Source: Diphasiastrum complanatum (Eukaryota > Streptophyta > Lycopodiopsida > Lycopodiales > Lycopodiaceae). From it: a DNA stretch of 64,000 bases. The stretch lies in contig CM055100.1 of the NCBI GenBank assembly GCA_029204225.1, positions 58,772,975-58,836,974 on the forward strand. Direction: 5' to 3'. Shown piece after piece: positions 1 through 14,772 of this stretch. The notes beneath the pieces are model-generated. The model searched no databases. It saw nothing but the letters and a program-made list of their open reading frames with translations, and had not been told where the DNA came from. How positions within the stretch are numbered: the first letter of the stretch is position 1; every line of letters begins with the position of its first letter. The position numbers and the translations under genes are program-made.

Positions 1-1316
1 CAAGCAAAACCTTTATTAGTAGTTTCTGGGTCTTTGAGTAAAGTAGTAACAGTGAAGTACGAAGTGGGATATAGTTGGTTGGATCTGAAAGCTAGAAAAA
101 CAAGGTTGGGAAGTAATTCGTTGGATATGTCATTTACAGATTGACAACGCTTGGGTATGTCATTTACAGATTGACGAGTTGATGCTATCTGGAATGATCG
201 TTATACCAAAGTCTGTCTGTGAGTTTTGTAATTCACATTTGAAAGACATGGCAATGAAGTTTGTATACCCTTTGATGATGTGATGTTCTTCGCTTTAAAA
301 CAAAATCAACCTGAATGTCACCTTGTTTGAAAAGAGCATGGTTGAGTTGCACTTTAGTCAATGCGTGGAAGCAGATCACACATGAGCAATAGATTCATGT
401 TTTGAAATGTTGAGCATTGTCGTAACTATGAGTCAAAGAAACACCATGGTCTTGAAACAAAATGTCACGGATAATGTTTTGCAAAAATTTAAGCACTGTG
501 AACGATTAGAAACAAGAACAATCTGGTATTGTACCATAAAGGCCTTGCCACCTAATATTTTCGTATTTGAACTTTTTGTAAAAATCAAAAGAATTTATAA
601 AAAGCAGCATAGTAATACTTTGATAAACTTTTACTATCAAACGTTTATGGATTGTGGTGATGGTTTTTTTTTTTTTTTGCTAATCCAACAATTTCAGCAT
701 TATGGTAAGGCCTTCACAACATAATACCACAATAGTAACTAGAATACATACATTTAAAATTTTAATATACAATAACAAAGTTCAATACAACTCATCTATT
801 TTGGACTTGTAAATTCAAAATTTCTAAATATCAACTTATTATTGAGTTCAGATGAAGAGATATAACATGATAAGATTTGTTGGTGATTATGATTTCATTG
901 TGTTAGACAATTCACAATTAACCAAACAAAGTTGTCTTACAAAAGACTTTGCTCAATCTCTATTTTTCATTATAGATAAATTTGAAAACTATTCCAGATT
1001 TTAGGTCAACGAAGGCTATAGGGTAAGTATTTAGCTTGGTCGTCGCCAATCATTGATCATGTGGTCTTTAGGACACGTTAGGACACATATATGAAAAGTT
1101 GATTAATTCTTCATCCAATATGTGAAAGACGTTCTGTATACATCCTGCAAAAGAAGATACAATTAGAAATAATGAAGATATATTGTCAAAGAAATTACCA
1201 AAATATAGTGTCAATTGTCATATTTCTTCATTCAAGCACGTGAGAGCACAATAAGAAGAATACACACGTGTGATTATTGTAATTTTCATTTTCACAATCA
1301 AGCATGCAATAGGCAA
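1..1316. other. AT-rich non-coding stretch
   Basis: I recognise no gene here. Short open frames (for example 407-724) have no recognisable motifs. A 20-bp direct repeat (tatgtcatttacagattgac) occurs at 126-145 and 156-175, 30 bp apart. No LTR ends, primer site or transposase motif is visible. Confidence 0.5.
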
Positions 1317-1465
<149 letters not shown>

Positions 1466-2284
1466 ATGCATGCAGTATATGCAAGTCACTTTTTGGCCAT
1501 TTGCCAAAATGTTGTTTACTATTTTTCATGCATGCATGATCACTTACATGTCAGATACTTGGGCTTTTAAACAAGGTCCAAACTTAACAAAAACATTTTC
1601 GACATATTTATTGCCTAGTCATGATATCTTGTGATTTTCCTTTCTTCAGTCAATCATTTTTCCTATAGCCAATTTTCCGGCAGGAGTTCAAAAAATGGAG
1701 TTATTGAGCATCATGGTAAGTCGTCATGAATCATAGTTGAACTAATTAAGCCTTGTAGCTTAGGGTTTAGACTCAACAAAGATACGATCAAATTGTGGCT
1801 TAAAGTTTAACATAGATAATTTAACCATTGGCTAGTAGCTCAACTATTTCGGCTATGTCTTATCCCTAAAACTTTTCAAAGAATCTATCAAAGCACTTCA
1901 TTATTGTTGCAGTAAGTAACGTAAACTAAAATAAAGTTTTAATGATGCATAGTAAAGCAACACATTTGCTACTTTTTTAACCTTATGGATTATGCCTTTG
2001 TAGGAAGTTTTATGGATTATGCATTATTTGCATGCCTTCATAGGAGTTTTTAATGGGAATAAATACATGTTAGTTTAACCCTCAACCAAGGTTCATGCGT
2101 TCAAATTTTAAGTCGCCGCCATAGAGTATCATTTAACGTCGACTTTTTTCCAAACTCCATTGACTGACCTCAACACATAGTATTGCCTTTGTAAGGCAAG
2201 GCCAACAAGGTTTACCCTTTACCTCCCTAGAACCATAAGGAAGTAGAACCGAGGCCTTAACTGTCCTACAATCCAATTTGGTCA
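1466..2284. other. Non-coding stretch before copia relic
   Basis: No reading frame with a recognisable domain, and no LTR terminus identified. The minus strand runs on from the copia relic at 2285-3720 without any further readable reverse transcriptase. Confidence 0.4.
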
Positions 2285-3720
2285 TCATAATCTATGTCTT
2301 TTGTTTGCAAAAAACCTTTTGCCACAAGCCTTGCTTTATACTTACGTATTGATCCATCTTGGTTATAAATCTATACACTCACTTGCAAGCAAGTGACCTT
2401 GTCCTTTGAGGAAGATGAACAAGATCCCAAGTATGATTCTCCATGAGAGCATCATACTCCACTTGCATGGCATCTATCCAACTTTGTGACTTACAAGCAT
2501 CTTCATAGCAAGTTGGTTCATCAAGCATTGAAGTTAAAGAGTGTAAGAAGTGAATGGTTGAGTGTCTTCTCTTTTATCACCTTTGCAAACATATGTGAGC
2601 CTTGATGGCTTGGCCCTTTCTCTTGAAGACCTCCTTGGAGCTCTTGGGTCTTGAGGTGAATCCTCAAGATCTTCATTACTTTGTTGCTCCTTCTCAATCC
2701 TAGCAATATCCTTGGCATCAAGATGATTAGTTGCACTTTCACTCACTTGAGAAACATGTCCATCATCAAATAAAACATCTCTACTCATTATGATTTTCTT
2801 AGTGATGGGATTAAAGACTCTATATTCCTTGCTAGATTCACTATACCCAACAAAGACACCTTTGATTGATCATCTTTTTTTATTGTATCCAAAGATTGGT
2901 ATACATAACAAGGAGATCCAAATATTTTCAAATCTTTGAGATTCGGCCTCTTATCATATAGATCTTCATATGGTGTGATCCCTCCAATGGCTTTATTTGG
3001 CAACCTGTTACATAGAAAATTAGCACATGTAATGGCTTCACCGCAAAATGGTTTTGGGAGAGAGGCATCTAGCCTCAAGGCCTTAGCACACTCACAAAGA
3101 GATCTACTTTTCCTCTCAGCCACTCCATTTTGGTGAGAGCTATAAGGACAAGCTAGGTCCCTCTTAATGCCATTAGATTCACAAAGCTCTATCATCTTAT
3201 TGGAGATGTACTCTCCACCGTTATCACTTCTTAATACCTCCACATATTAAGTTGATTTTCAACTAGAGTTTTGAACTTCACAAATGAATAAAACACCATA
3301 CATACTCTTCACAGGCAATAGATAGATCCAAGCATATCTTGAATGACACACAAACTTTTGCACCTCCATTAGATACTTGAGAGAAGCTATGCACATCCGA
3401 ATGTATAGTCTCTAAAGAAGTGGAAGATCTTGAGAAAGTTAGCTTGTGAGTCTTTAAGAGACTACAAGCCTTATACAACTTACCACCCTTTGAAAAATTC
3501 TTGGGGAGGCCGATAGCTAGGTCCTTTGACATCATGATCTCCATAGACTTGAAGTTAGGATGGCCTAACCTCTTGTGCCATAGCTCCACTTGGGCGATCT
3601 CCTCCTTTGCCATATTCACGCTCTCAATGGCAACATTAGCATCCAATTTAAACAACCTTCCATGTTTAAATCCCTTTGCTATGCAAACATCAGTGCACCA
3701 CTATACATGATTGGTCCATA
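2285..3720 (-). pseudogene. Ty1/copia pol relic: GAG-pre-integrase, integrase, start of RT
   Basis: Read on the minus strand from 3720 down, this is the middle of a Ty1/copia polyprotein, whose integrase inserts element cDNA into the host genome. The frame 3278-3655 has the pre-integrase motif LWHKRLGHPNF. The frame 2788-3243 has integrase core motifs RSDNGGEY and NGVAERKSR, which supply the second Asp and the Glu of the DDE triad. At 2534-2788 follow the usual C-terminal words (IMSRDVLFDD) and the Ser/Arg-rich linker before RT. RT fades out at about 2290 soon after its first residues. Frameshifts separate the blocks and neither LTR is seen, so this is a dead fragment. A gag-PR half of a similar element lies head-to-head at 4267-5245. 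Confidence 0.85.
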
Positions 3721-4266
3721 TTTAATGCACATCTTAAAGTGATTGGCCTTGTGATCTATGCCTCTAATGTGATTGGGCCAAATAGATGCATTCCAATCCT
3801 AATATCATGTGACAAATGTCACTATCTCACTAGATCTCAAGTTTGAAAAATATGACAAAAGAATATATATTGCAAATTTTCGTGCCAAGAAAGGGTCATT
3901 TTGTGTCCAAACATTGATTTTTTTATGAGATTTGATAGGAATCTGATGCAAACTCATTATATTTCCATTCAAACTTTGTGAAAGAGTGAGAGGACTGAGA
4001 CTAGAAGTCCAAATCAAGGCTAGAAGTCTATTTTGAGTTGATCAAATCAAGTGAAGCTCTTTGTGAAACTTCTAGAATCAATCTATTCAATTTTCATGAG
4101 TCATTCTTGTAGAATCCTTCAAAATAGTTCTTTTGAATCGAGATCACTTAGATCTTGCTACTTATGTCTTTGTGAACATCAAGTGAGTTGCAAGTGAGGC
4201 AAATTTTGAAAAAGAGCTTAGGGAGGGCCAAGAAGTACATCTACATTAGTACAAGTCACTAGCAAG
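3721..4266. other. Spacer between head-to-head copia halves
   Basis: No coding motif. The right half resembles the untranslated leader that precedes gag in the copia elements here, ending shortly before the ATG at 4267. I found no TGGTATCAGAGC primer site, so the 5' LTR of the plus-strand element is missing or too decayed to see. Confidence 0.4.
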
Positions 4267-4844
4267 ATGGGATCACTTGGATCATTCCTCTTGGAAGCTA
4301 GTGGGAGGTTAAATTCTACAAACTACTCAATATGGAAAGTGAGGATGGAGTCACTCTTGGTGCTCCAAGACCTCTTTGATATTGTCCTAGATAAAGAGGA
4401 TGAATCTCTTGGAGGACAAGTTGGCAAAGTAAAAAGGAGACAAGACTAGCACTTCATTGTATCAAAATGAATGTTGGTAATGATCTCCTAAAGGAGGTAG
4501 GCTCTTGTACTTTGGCCAAAGAAGGATAGCCTTTCATTAAAGGCAATTTATGAATCCAATAACACCTCTAGAGTACTCAAGCTTAGAAATCAAATCTTTA
4601 AAAGTATGAGAAATAGTGGTGAGAGTGCACAAGAACATGTGCTTAGAATCAAATCTCTTAATAAAGAATTGCTTCTATAGGGGATTCTTGATAATGAACT
4701 TGTACAAGTGATCCTCAATGGCCTAGGAGATGAGTTCTCCAATTTGGTTCAAAGCTTTGCCATCCAAGATGTCTTACCTTCTATTGACAAGCTACATAGT
4801 GTGCTTGTGGCCGAGGAGTGTAGGATCCTACATGTCAGAGTAGG
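4267..4844 (+). pseudogene. Ty1/copia gag relic (UBN2-like capsid)
   Basis: Starts with MGSLGSFLLEASGRL and NYSIWKVRMESLL, the same N-terminus as the gag reading frames at 27623 and 60454. Gag forms the virus-like particle in which copia RNA is packaged and reverse transcribed. Further capsid words follow (TSRVLKLRNQIF, LNGLGDEFSNLV), broken by a stop at about 4447 and several frame changes, so it is not translatable as one protein. The start was chosen by homology with the two better preserved gag genes. The zinc knuckle continues in the next feature. Confidence 0.85.
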
Positions 4845-5681
4845 ATGAGTTCCATATCCTTGCATGACAGAGATGAGAAATCCAACTTCTCATTCAAAGG
4901 CAAAATGAAGACCAAGGGAGTCAAGAAGAATCAAAACAAGGAGTTCAAGGAGGAGGATCAAGCTTCAAGTTCAAAGGGAAGAGGCATCAAGGACAAGACC
5001 AAGCAAAAATGCTACTTTTGTGGAAAGAAGGGGCATTTTGCATCTGAGTGTGACAAGAAGAAGAATGTACAAATGGAGAGCAAACAAGAGAATCATGGTG
5101 GATTGATAGTGGGGTTAACTCCCACATCACTTTCCAAAAGGACTATTTCTCTACTTTACTCTCTTTCAATAGTGCTAAAAAGTCTATCTTTACTACAAGT
5201 GATCAAGAGTGAAGTTGTTTTTTGTCAAGAAACATGGAGACAAACAGCGATTTTGAGTTGGTCAACCAAAGTTCTTACATGTGGTAGGCATCCTATTCTG
5301 TCGATTGAGTTTGAGGTGCCAACTTGTCAAATACAAGCACAACGAACAGAAGTAGAATGTACTAACGAAAGGTTGTTGACTATTGAAGAACTATTTGAAG
5401 CTCGAACCAATTCGAAGGATGTTACAGAGAAAATCCAAGAACAACAAAAGAAAAAACATGATACTCATATCAAAACTGTTGATCTTAAGGCTGAAAATTA
5501 TGCTTTGATCTATGATAGTCACCATCTAAAATTTTTTGGAAAGCTTCATATCAGGTGGATGAGACCGTACAAGGTTATTGAAGTATTTCAAAACGGTTAT
5601 GTCCAGCTTCAGTCATTGGAAGACAAATTATTGCCAACGGGTATTAACGGTTCCAAAGACAAAAAAAAATATTATCTCTAA
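4845..5681 (+). pseudogene. Chimeric ORF: copia nucleocapsid fused to gypsy integrase C-terminus
   Basis: One open frame of 278 codons. The first about 75 residues are the end of copia gag with a CCHC zinc knuckle (CYFCGKKGHFASEC, about residues 56-69). In a second frame at 5098-5210 the DNA still spells the copia protease start (WWIDSG). From about 5270 the open frame changes to the C-terminal part of a Ty3/gypsy integrase: a coiled region (EKIQEQQKKKHD) followed by KLHIRWMRPYKVIEV and NGYVQLQSLEDK, the usual chromatin-binding tail of gypsy IN. The join is internal, so copia PR-pol and the gypsy IN core are both missing. I infer an illegitimate recombination or nested-insertion scar. The intact frame may be chance. 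Confidence 0.75.
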
Positions 5682-6229
5682 CAAAGGAATTCGAGGGGAG
5701 AATTTTTCAAGTATCTTTCGAGTATCATTCAAGGATCCACCCCAAATTTTTCTTTTTCTTTGATTTATATCTTTATTACTTAATTGTTATTTATTATTTT
5801 ATTCACTATTTACTTTTTGAATTTTGGAAATCCCTTTTATTAAATGTATATGCGCACACGTGTTGCCACCTATCATTCATATTTATGTGTTTATTTATGA
5901 TTTCACAAAAGATGTGATATTTCAATTTAAATGATCTAAAGGTAATTAAGATTATCCTTTGTGTTGTCACAAAGATCTGTAGAGATACTGCTCTTGATTA
6001 TGAATTTGACATATGTTAAATCAACATGCCACTTGATCATCTTCTCCACTGTGTCATTTGTATAACTCTATTACTTTCTATTTTCACCTTGCATTTTCTT
6101 TTTGCTCTTAGTTGTTCATGCTCACTTGCTCTCGCCTACCATTGTTCATGCTCTTGCTCTCGCATTTACCATTGCTTTGCTTTTTACCTTGAAATTAGCC
6201 GAGCGATATGGATTCGAGTACAAGCACCA
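5682..6229 (+). other. Probable gypsy 3' end, AT-rich
   Basis: Directly after the integrase frame comes a purine-rich stretch (ttcgaggggagaat, about 5688-5703), the sort of polypurine tract that primes plus-strand DNA next to a 3' LTR. AT-rich DNA follows without a clear LTR end. At about 6113-6175 a unit around tgttcatgctc...tgctctcgc occurs twice in tandem. No gene seen. Confidence 0.35.
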
Positions 6230-6970
6230 GCTCCAGTGTTAGTTGGAAAATTCGTGCATCCATTTGACTTGCATCAATTCAGTCACTTCTAGATCAATGC
6301 AGGTTTGGTAATCTTAAGGTGGACCCATCAATAGTTTTGCAAGAGATCAGCACTGATTTTGTGAATTCCATTCACACAGTGACTGAGTCTGATTTCAAGG
6401 TTTCACTACGGAATTCCACTTCACAATCAATGAAGATGTCTTCTCTATGGCTCTTGGACTATCCACAGATGGCGTAGGCAATCCAACATCCAAGGACTCC
6501 ATTGTAATATGGCAGTTGAGATTGAGACATTGACTGCAAAGGTTCAGTTTTTTGAGGTAGACAACAAGAAACTGCTCGAACAAACACAATCACTTGGTTG
6601 AATGCTGCAGTAGGCAACCCAATAATCAGATGTGTATAAACTTAACAATAAGGCACTTAAGACCAAGTCTGCAGAGTTGCAGAAAAATTTTGATTCTTTG
6701 CAAGCTGAGAACTTATTTGTAAAGTATAAGTTTGTATAGTTTTCATCTCTTTTATTCCAACAAATTACACTACACAAGAATTCTAAGGAAGACTTTCAGT
6801 TAGTACAAGAATTATTTGATGGAACATTGCTTTCAGTAAGGTTGTCAAGATTTGGCAACTTATCTATCGGCAGATACTCTAAAGAAAAAGAAGAAATAAC
6901 ATTGCTCAAGTGCCAAAGAGATTTACAATTGGCACAACAGTTACATGATGAGATGAATACATGATGTTAT
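6230..6970 (+). pseudogene. Decayed coding relic of unknown identity
   Basis: Short plus-strand runs read like protein when frames are switched: an acidic/hydrophobic block around 6300-6500 and charged heptad-like runs around 6550-6720 and 6780-6960 (for example DNKKLLEQTQSL and KEKEEITLLKCQRDLQLAQQL). This suggests a former coiled-coil protein or a retrotransposon gag-like region. Stops and frameshifts break it everywhere. I do not recognise the family and cannot exclude chance. Confidence 0.25.
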
Positions 6971-7867
<897 letters not shown>

Positions 7868-7964
7868 AAGTGAATAGAGCATCAAAGATTATATTCTCTA
7901 ATCTTGAGATAAACAATTTGTTTCAAGCCACAAAGAGTCTGCTAGCTTTAAAGCTCAATTCTGT

Positions 7965-8225
7965 AGAAATGCAAGGGAGCTGTCCGAACGCGAAGACCAA
8001 AGCTTCAAGGAGTAAAGACCCGAGGACGATGGTCAAATGTTTATTGACTGAAGGATACCCGAACACGAAGAAGGAGTGTTCGTGGACCCAGAAAGGCTCA
8101 ATGGTGAAGACCAAGGTAGAAGAAGACACGAAAGGTGAAGAAAACACGAAGACCGAAAGGTGGCGGATCTTCATGTCTCAAAGTACAAAGGAGATCAGGA
8201 AAGTACAAGAAAGATGTCACTCCTC
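7965..8225 (+). repeat. Direct repeat copy 1 (possible small LTR/TRIM)
   Basis: About 250 bp recur in the same orientation at 9190-9445 with scattered substitutions; shared words include acccagaaaggctcaatgg and agaagacac. Copy 1 continues into DNA with a TATA-like box (tatataaac, about 8320), as an LTR would. No primer site of the usual tRNA types is visible after it and no target duplication was found, so a terminal-repeat-in-miniature element is only a possibility. Confidence 0.4.
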
Positions 8226-8503
8226 CATGGACCACTTGGGTACCATTAGAACGTGCTTAACCAGCCATTCTTGTAGCACCTGATCAGCTTAAACTTGTTC
8301 TCTCCATCCATCTATATAAACAGATTGTGGATGAGAGGATATATTGAACATCATATAGATGTGTCAAACGTCATATGGATGTCCAAGAAGTCCGCTAGTA
8401 AGCGAGACAATCTTTGATTCATGAGAGAGATAGTGTCTCTTACACTGACATGCTGCGTGGACCTGTCACACAGCGCTCAAGAAATTCATTGATAATACAA
8501 TAG

Positions 8504-8581
8504 ATGTTATGCAGATGATTTTCTTATCTTGAATGTTTTTGAATGTTATGCAGATGATTTTCTTTTCTTGAATGTTGTTGA
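8504..8581. repeat. Two-copy 39-bp tandem repeat
   Basis: Two adjacent 39-bp units beginning atgttatgcagatgattttc differ at two or three positions, suggesting local slippage or unequal exchange inside the putative LTR-like block. Confidence 0.85.
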
Positions 8582-9189
8582 ATGCCTTATTGTCAAATTG
8601 TTGTACGTTCGTTAGCAGTTGTTAATTCTTATTCCGCATACTGGTTTTACCTTGTTGAATGCTACAACAAATATTAAGTAGATTAGCAGTGTATGTCTAC
8701 TCTTTGGAGGATTGTAGTTCTGTTGTCGTAGGCAGTAGCCTCGCAGACAGAATCAAATTTCATTCGGGTTCAAGGAGAATAGTACTAGAGCTTCATTCCA
8801 AACGGTGGATTCGGATTCTGAATCCCCTAAAAGCCTCAGGCTCACATCCGAGAGCTGATATAGCTTAAGAGCTATCAGGTCCAAGAGACAAGCATTCAGA
8901 ACAAGAAACCAAAAAATAGACTGAAGAACAGCTTACAACAATGACATCCATAAGCAGCATGTAGTCGAAGATCTACACAATCCTCGACTCAGCCAGGTCC
9001 AACTTCCTAGCATGGAAGGTGAAGACCTCTCTCATCTTGAAGGGAGAAGGGCTATTTCCCTGGGTAGATGGCACCGAAGAAATGCCTACAACCACCGGCA
9101 AAGAGCTATGAGAATGGAGAGAAAAGAACGACAAGGAAGTAGCCTTGTTGTCGTCATCCATCAAAGATACCCTACCTCACGACACTCTC

Positions 9190-9445
9190 TAATGCAAGAG
9201 AGATGTGAGATACATTATTTACCAGCTTCGAGGAGTGAAGACTCAAGGACGATGATCAAATGTTCGTTGACTAAAGGATACTCGAACATGAAGAAAGAAT
9301 GTTCATGGACCCAGAAAGGCTCAATGGCGAGGACCAAGGCAGAAGAAGACACAAAAGGTGAAGAAGACACGAAGACCGCAAGGCGGTGGATCTTCACGCC
9401 TTAAAGTACAAAGGAGATCGAAAAAGTACAAGGAGGATGTCACTA
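9190..9445 (+). repeat. Direct repeat copy 2 (truncated)
   Basis: Second copy of the 7965-8225 repeat, ending abruptly at about 9445 after the shared word gatgtcac. The interval between copies is about 1 kb and has no retrotransposon coding motif, as in miniature non-autonomous elements. The identity of both copies remains unproven. Confidence 0.4.
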
Positions 9446-11404
9446 TATGATATTGACAACACACATAAAATCAAAACATCAAACTCAAGAGGCTATGCAG
9501 TTATCTTTGAGAGGCATGTTTGAGAGAGAGATGTCGAGTGAAGAAAGAGCATCTTGGGCTGTGGGATGGGATTTCAAATAGCGAAGTTTTCTCTTTTCAA
9601 AACAATCATTCTACCATTTTGAAAAAATTGATTTCCTGGAGCTGAAATGATAAAAAACTATATTTCTAAAAAATTATCAGGCCTATCTTCACAACCAACT
9701 TTGCAATAATCCTTTGATTCTCAATAAATGCGACCATCAATTTGTATATTATGTACTCAAATAGCATCTCAAGAACAACGATGTGCCCAATATCAAATTT
9801 CTAATTTTCAATAGTGACCTACTAACTAATTAACACTTTCAACCATAACAACAAAGCCATATTCCACAATGTGTACAAATCTCGTGATCTAAGAGATCAT
9901 ACTCAAACACCAATGTACAATAGAAGAAAATGAGTGAGATGCCCTCAAGAAGACATGGACAAGATGGATAAATATTTCAGTATGTAGCCTCATGTTGAAC
10001 AAATTGGTGGAGAGCTTGATAAGCTGATGAAACAATCAACATAACCCAAATCACATCATGGAATAGATTGAAAACAAAAATGTACCAGTACTAAGTCACC
10101 AATGAGTGATGTGACTGCTTATGCAACAAATAGAAAATAGTAATTATGATAGTGTATCTATTTCAACCCTGCTTCAAACCCCATGTAGAAGCACTTGGAA
10201 GACTAGTATACACATTATCCTAGACTTCAAACAATGCAAAGAGCATTCTATTGAAAACCAACATTGGCATAGTCACACAAAAGGCCTTTTCCTAGATCAA
10301 GTATCAAGACAAAGCAACCATTTGAACTTGTACACTTTGATGTTCATTTCTCATCAGCTAAGAGCAAAAGAGGAGCCAACTGCTTTGTCTCTTTTTATAG
10401 GTATGTCTGGGATTTCTTGCGAAATCTACAGATTGGATGAGTTTTTAGCACTCAGATGACACTTACAGTCCTTCACTCAATGTTTTGGCTTTTACACTTT
10501 AAGCACAAGTTACTTGAGAGTATCTCAATTAGACTATATTTTTGAAAAAATTTTAGTTGGCAAACATAAGTGAACTAATTTATGAGTAATGGATACCTTA
10601 TTAATATTATGCCCATTTTCAGACAAATTAAAAAGCAAAAAATATATGTGTTTTCTTCAAAGGCAGATTTTGCACTTTTTTTTTTTGCCTGTATGTGCCC
10701 GTCCGTACGACTGCCACGTGGCACATTTATAGTGGTCAGTCAAGGTCAAACTTCCTATTATGCTTTGTAATGTACTTGTAAAAAAATTCCATGTATCCAT
10801 TACGTATTATGGAAGGAGCCGGGCACACAGGCCATTATTCCCAGTAAGGATTTTAAAAAAAAATTGGGCGAGGCCAATACATAAAAGATGCTTGTAGTGT
10901 TTGGTGTTGAATGGACGCCACCCACTACATCAGCGTATTGATGCTCTAAAGTAGTGGCATGCGGGATCATTTTTGGTTGACACTTCCTATCTAATTTCAG
11001 AACACAAAGATTTGCAAAGAAGGAAGATTAGGAATTTATAAAGAGACTATGGTAATACTAATCACCTCGATATCCTGAAAGAAAAGAAGGCGGAAGAGAA
11101 ATCAAAAGAGATTCGCAGTGGTAGTGCAAGCGAGTATACTGCCTGCCGGATCTGGATTCTGCTTGCTTCGTCGCTCTGTTCTCTGTTTCTCAAAAATTGC
11201 AAAGCTTGAAAATCAATGTCCTTCCGAGTCTTTCCACACGCTAAAGATTACAGCCCACCTAATTGCCGTTCGCCTAATTTTTGGGCTCTTTATTATTTTG
11301 CATAATATAGGGCCCATATTTTTTTCCTCATTTTTGTTATAGAAATGATAGATAGAGCGAAAGCAATACAGAGAAAGAGCCGGGTAGAGAAAGAGCCGGG
11401 TGCA
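9446..11404. other. Non-coding stretch with a G-box palindrome
   Basis: No recognisable gene. Open frames at 10121-10459 and 11118-11342 carry no familiar domain. A CCACGTGG palindrome near 10713 matches the plant G-box core bound by bZIP/bHLH factors, but with no adjacent gene its function is unsupported. Confidence 0.35.
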
Positions 11405-11462
11405 GAGAGAGAGAGAGAGGAGAGAGAGAGGGGGGTGCAGAGAGAGAGAGAGAGAGAGAGAG
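11405..11462. repeat. Imperfect GA-rich tract
   Basis: GA dinucleotide runs interrupted by a GGGGGTGC segment and preceded by two copies of agaaagagccgggt. Confidence 0.9.
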
Positions 11463-13233
11463 GCCAAAAAAATTAGCCGAAACTGCAATTACGTGAGGTA
11501 ATGGTCCATTGGTCGGATCATTAGCACAAATAATTCGGTCCCCAGACAGCTCGTGGCCTCCGCCACTCGCTGCTTGTGAAAGGGTGGGGAGGCCTTAGTA
11601 CTTACTTGTGACTATGATAATATGTAGACAGTGATAGTAATGTACAATGCACATGGGTCACATGAGTCCTGAAAATAATCTGCCCATCTTTGCCCTTGTC
11701 AACATAAGCAGGGATTCATTTTGGACCATGAGAAACATTGACAATATGTACACTGTAAATGGATGCACTCCTTGGCTTGAAATGAGCAATCATATTGCCT
11801 CCATGAAGCAAGCAATTGCAAAAGTTTACATGTGAAGAAAGCCAAAAGGCTGCTTTGGATCAAAAGGGTGGCTTGGGCTTGGTGTTGCAACAACCTCAAA
11901 ACAATGCTCTAGAAACCTCTTCTGAATTATCCTAAAAAAGCTTGCAATTTTTTTTTTTCAATTTTTTGAAGACTATTACTCATAGAAGGACATACACGCT
12001 TATATAAAATCATCAAAGATTTTATGGTATCAATTTTTTAGATATTATGCAGATTCTATTCCTATGTTTTGTCGATTTCCTCGAGCACTGTCTGAACGCA
12101 ACCATACAATTATCAAAAGCAACATGAAGCTTGTGCGCACCTGCAGCTACCTTGCTACAATAATCGTAAAACCAAATTTTGCTTTTTAGTGAAGTAAACC
12201 GAGCCACCTACTCCTGCGGAATCTATGCTCCTATTTTTATTTTATTTTGAGATGCACCTTCTAAGTGTCTAAAAGAGTATGTAAAAAGATATAGAAACAT
12301 TTTACACACCTTCTACACAAGATGCATGTAAAAAACATTTTACTTAAAAAAAAAAAGTGTAAAAAAAATGAAAATATTATTTCTACGTGGAAGAAAACCT
12401 GCCTCCTCGGCCCTTCCACCATCGAAAGGGTCGTGCCCTCTATTGGAGACCCTTCCTCGACTAAACAACCTCGAAAGGTGACCTCCAACCCCCTTCGTGG
12501 AACCACACCAATGCCATAGTACATACATAATGCCAAGGGCTCAATGTATTCTTTGTATTTTGGAGGCAACCTAGAAGCATAATGTTCATGTAAATTTAGT
12601 GAGCCTTCCCACTCAAATTCTTACATGGACACCCAATAATTGTATCCTCTTCTCTGAGTTCTAGGAATGGGAATGTGCTACCGATTCGGGTGGAAAATTC
12701 TAGCCCAACAATTGGTGTTGTTGTCAACCACAACATATTTGGAGTAGGCACCCAAGAGGTTTTGGTTAGGCATTGTTAGATGCAGTGGGATAGAGATGAT
12801 CATGGCATGTTTTATGAACAGAGCCATTAGAGTAGAGCTTGACTCCCCACATGTCCCACTCGAGTTCTCATAGTACAAGAGGCATCACCATCTCCAAGAA
12901 GCAAGCACATACAATCTCTCGCTCTCTATTGTGCATATATCGAAAATTCAGATTTCAATCATTCGAAGCTCAAAACTCATTTTCCCACGAGTCACATGTA
13001 ACGTACACGAGCTCTCTCTCATGGTGAGAAGGCTCCAATGATTGTAGAAAAGACACATACAAACAAGCCAATTGTTAGATGCATCATAGACTGCTATGGT
13101 AATTATAATAAGCTAGTTAAATTGATTCACTCAATAACAATGTTGAATGAGCAACTACATAACTATAGATAGAGATAGAAAAATTAAAAATCGAGTTAGT
13201 TGCTATACCTTGAACTTGTTCTTAGAGATAATG
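11463..13233. other. Non-coding stretch
   Basis: No gene recognised on either strand. A more GC-rich patch at 12395-12520 is open on both strands but shows no known motif. Confidence 0.4.

Positions 13234-14772
<1,539 letters not shown>

Noticed and set aside
11118-11342. Possible host gene 5' end
   Set aside because: Short frame without a known domain, splice context or continuation.
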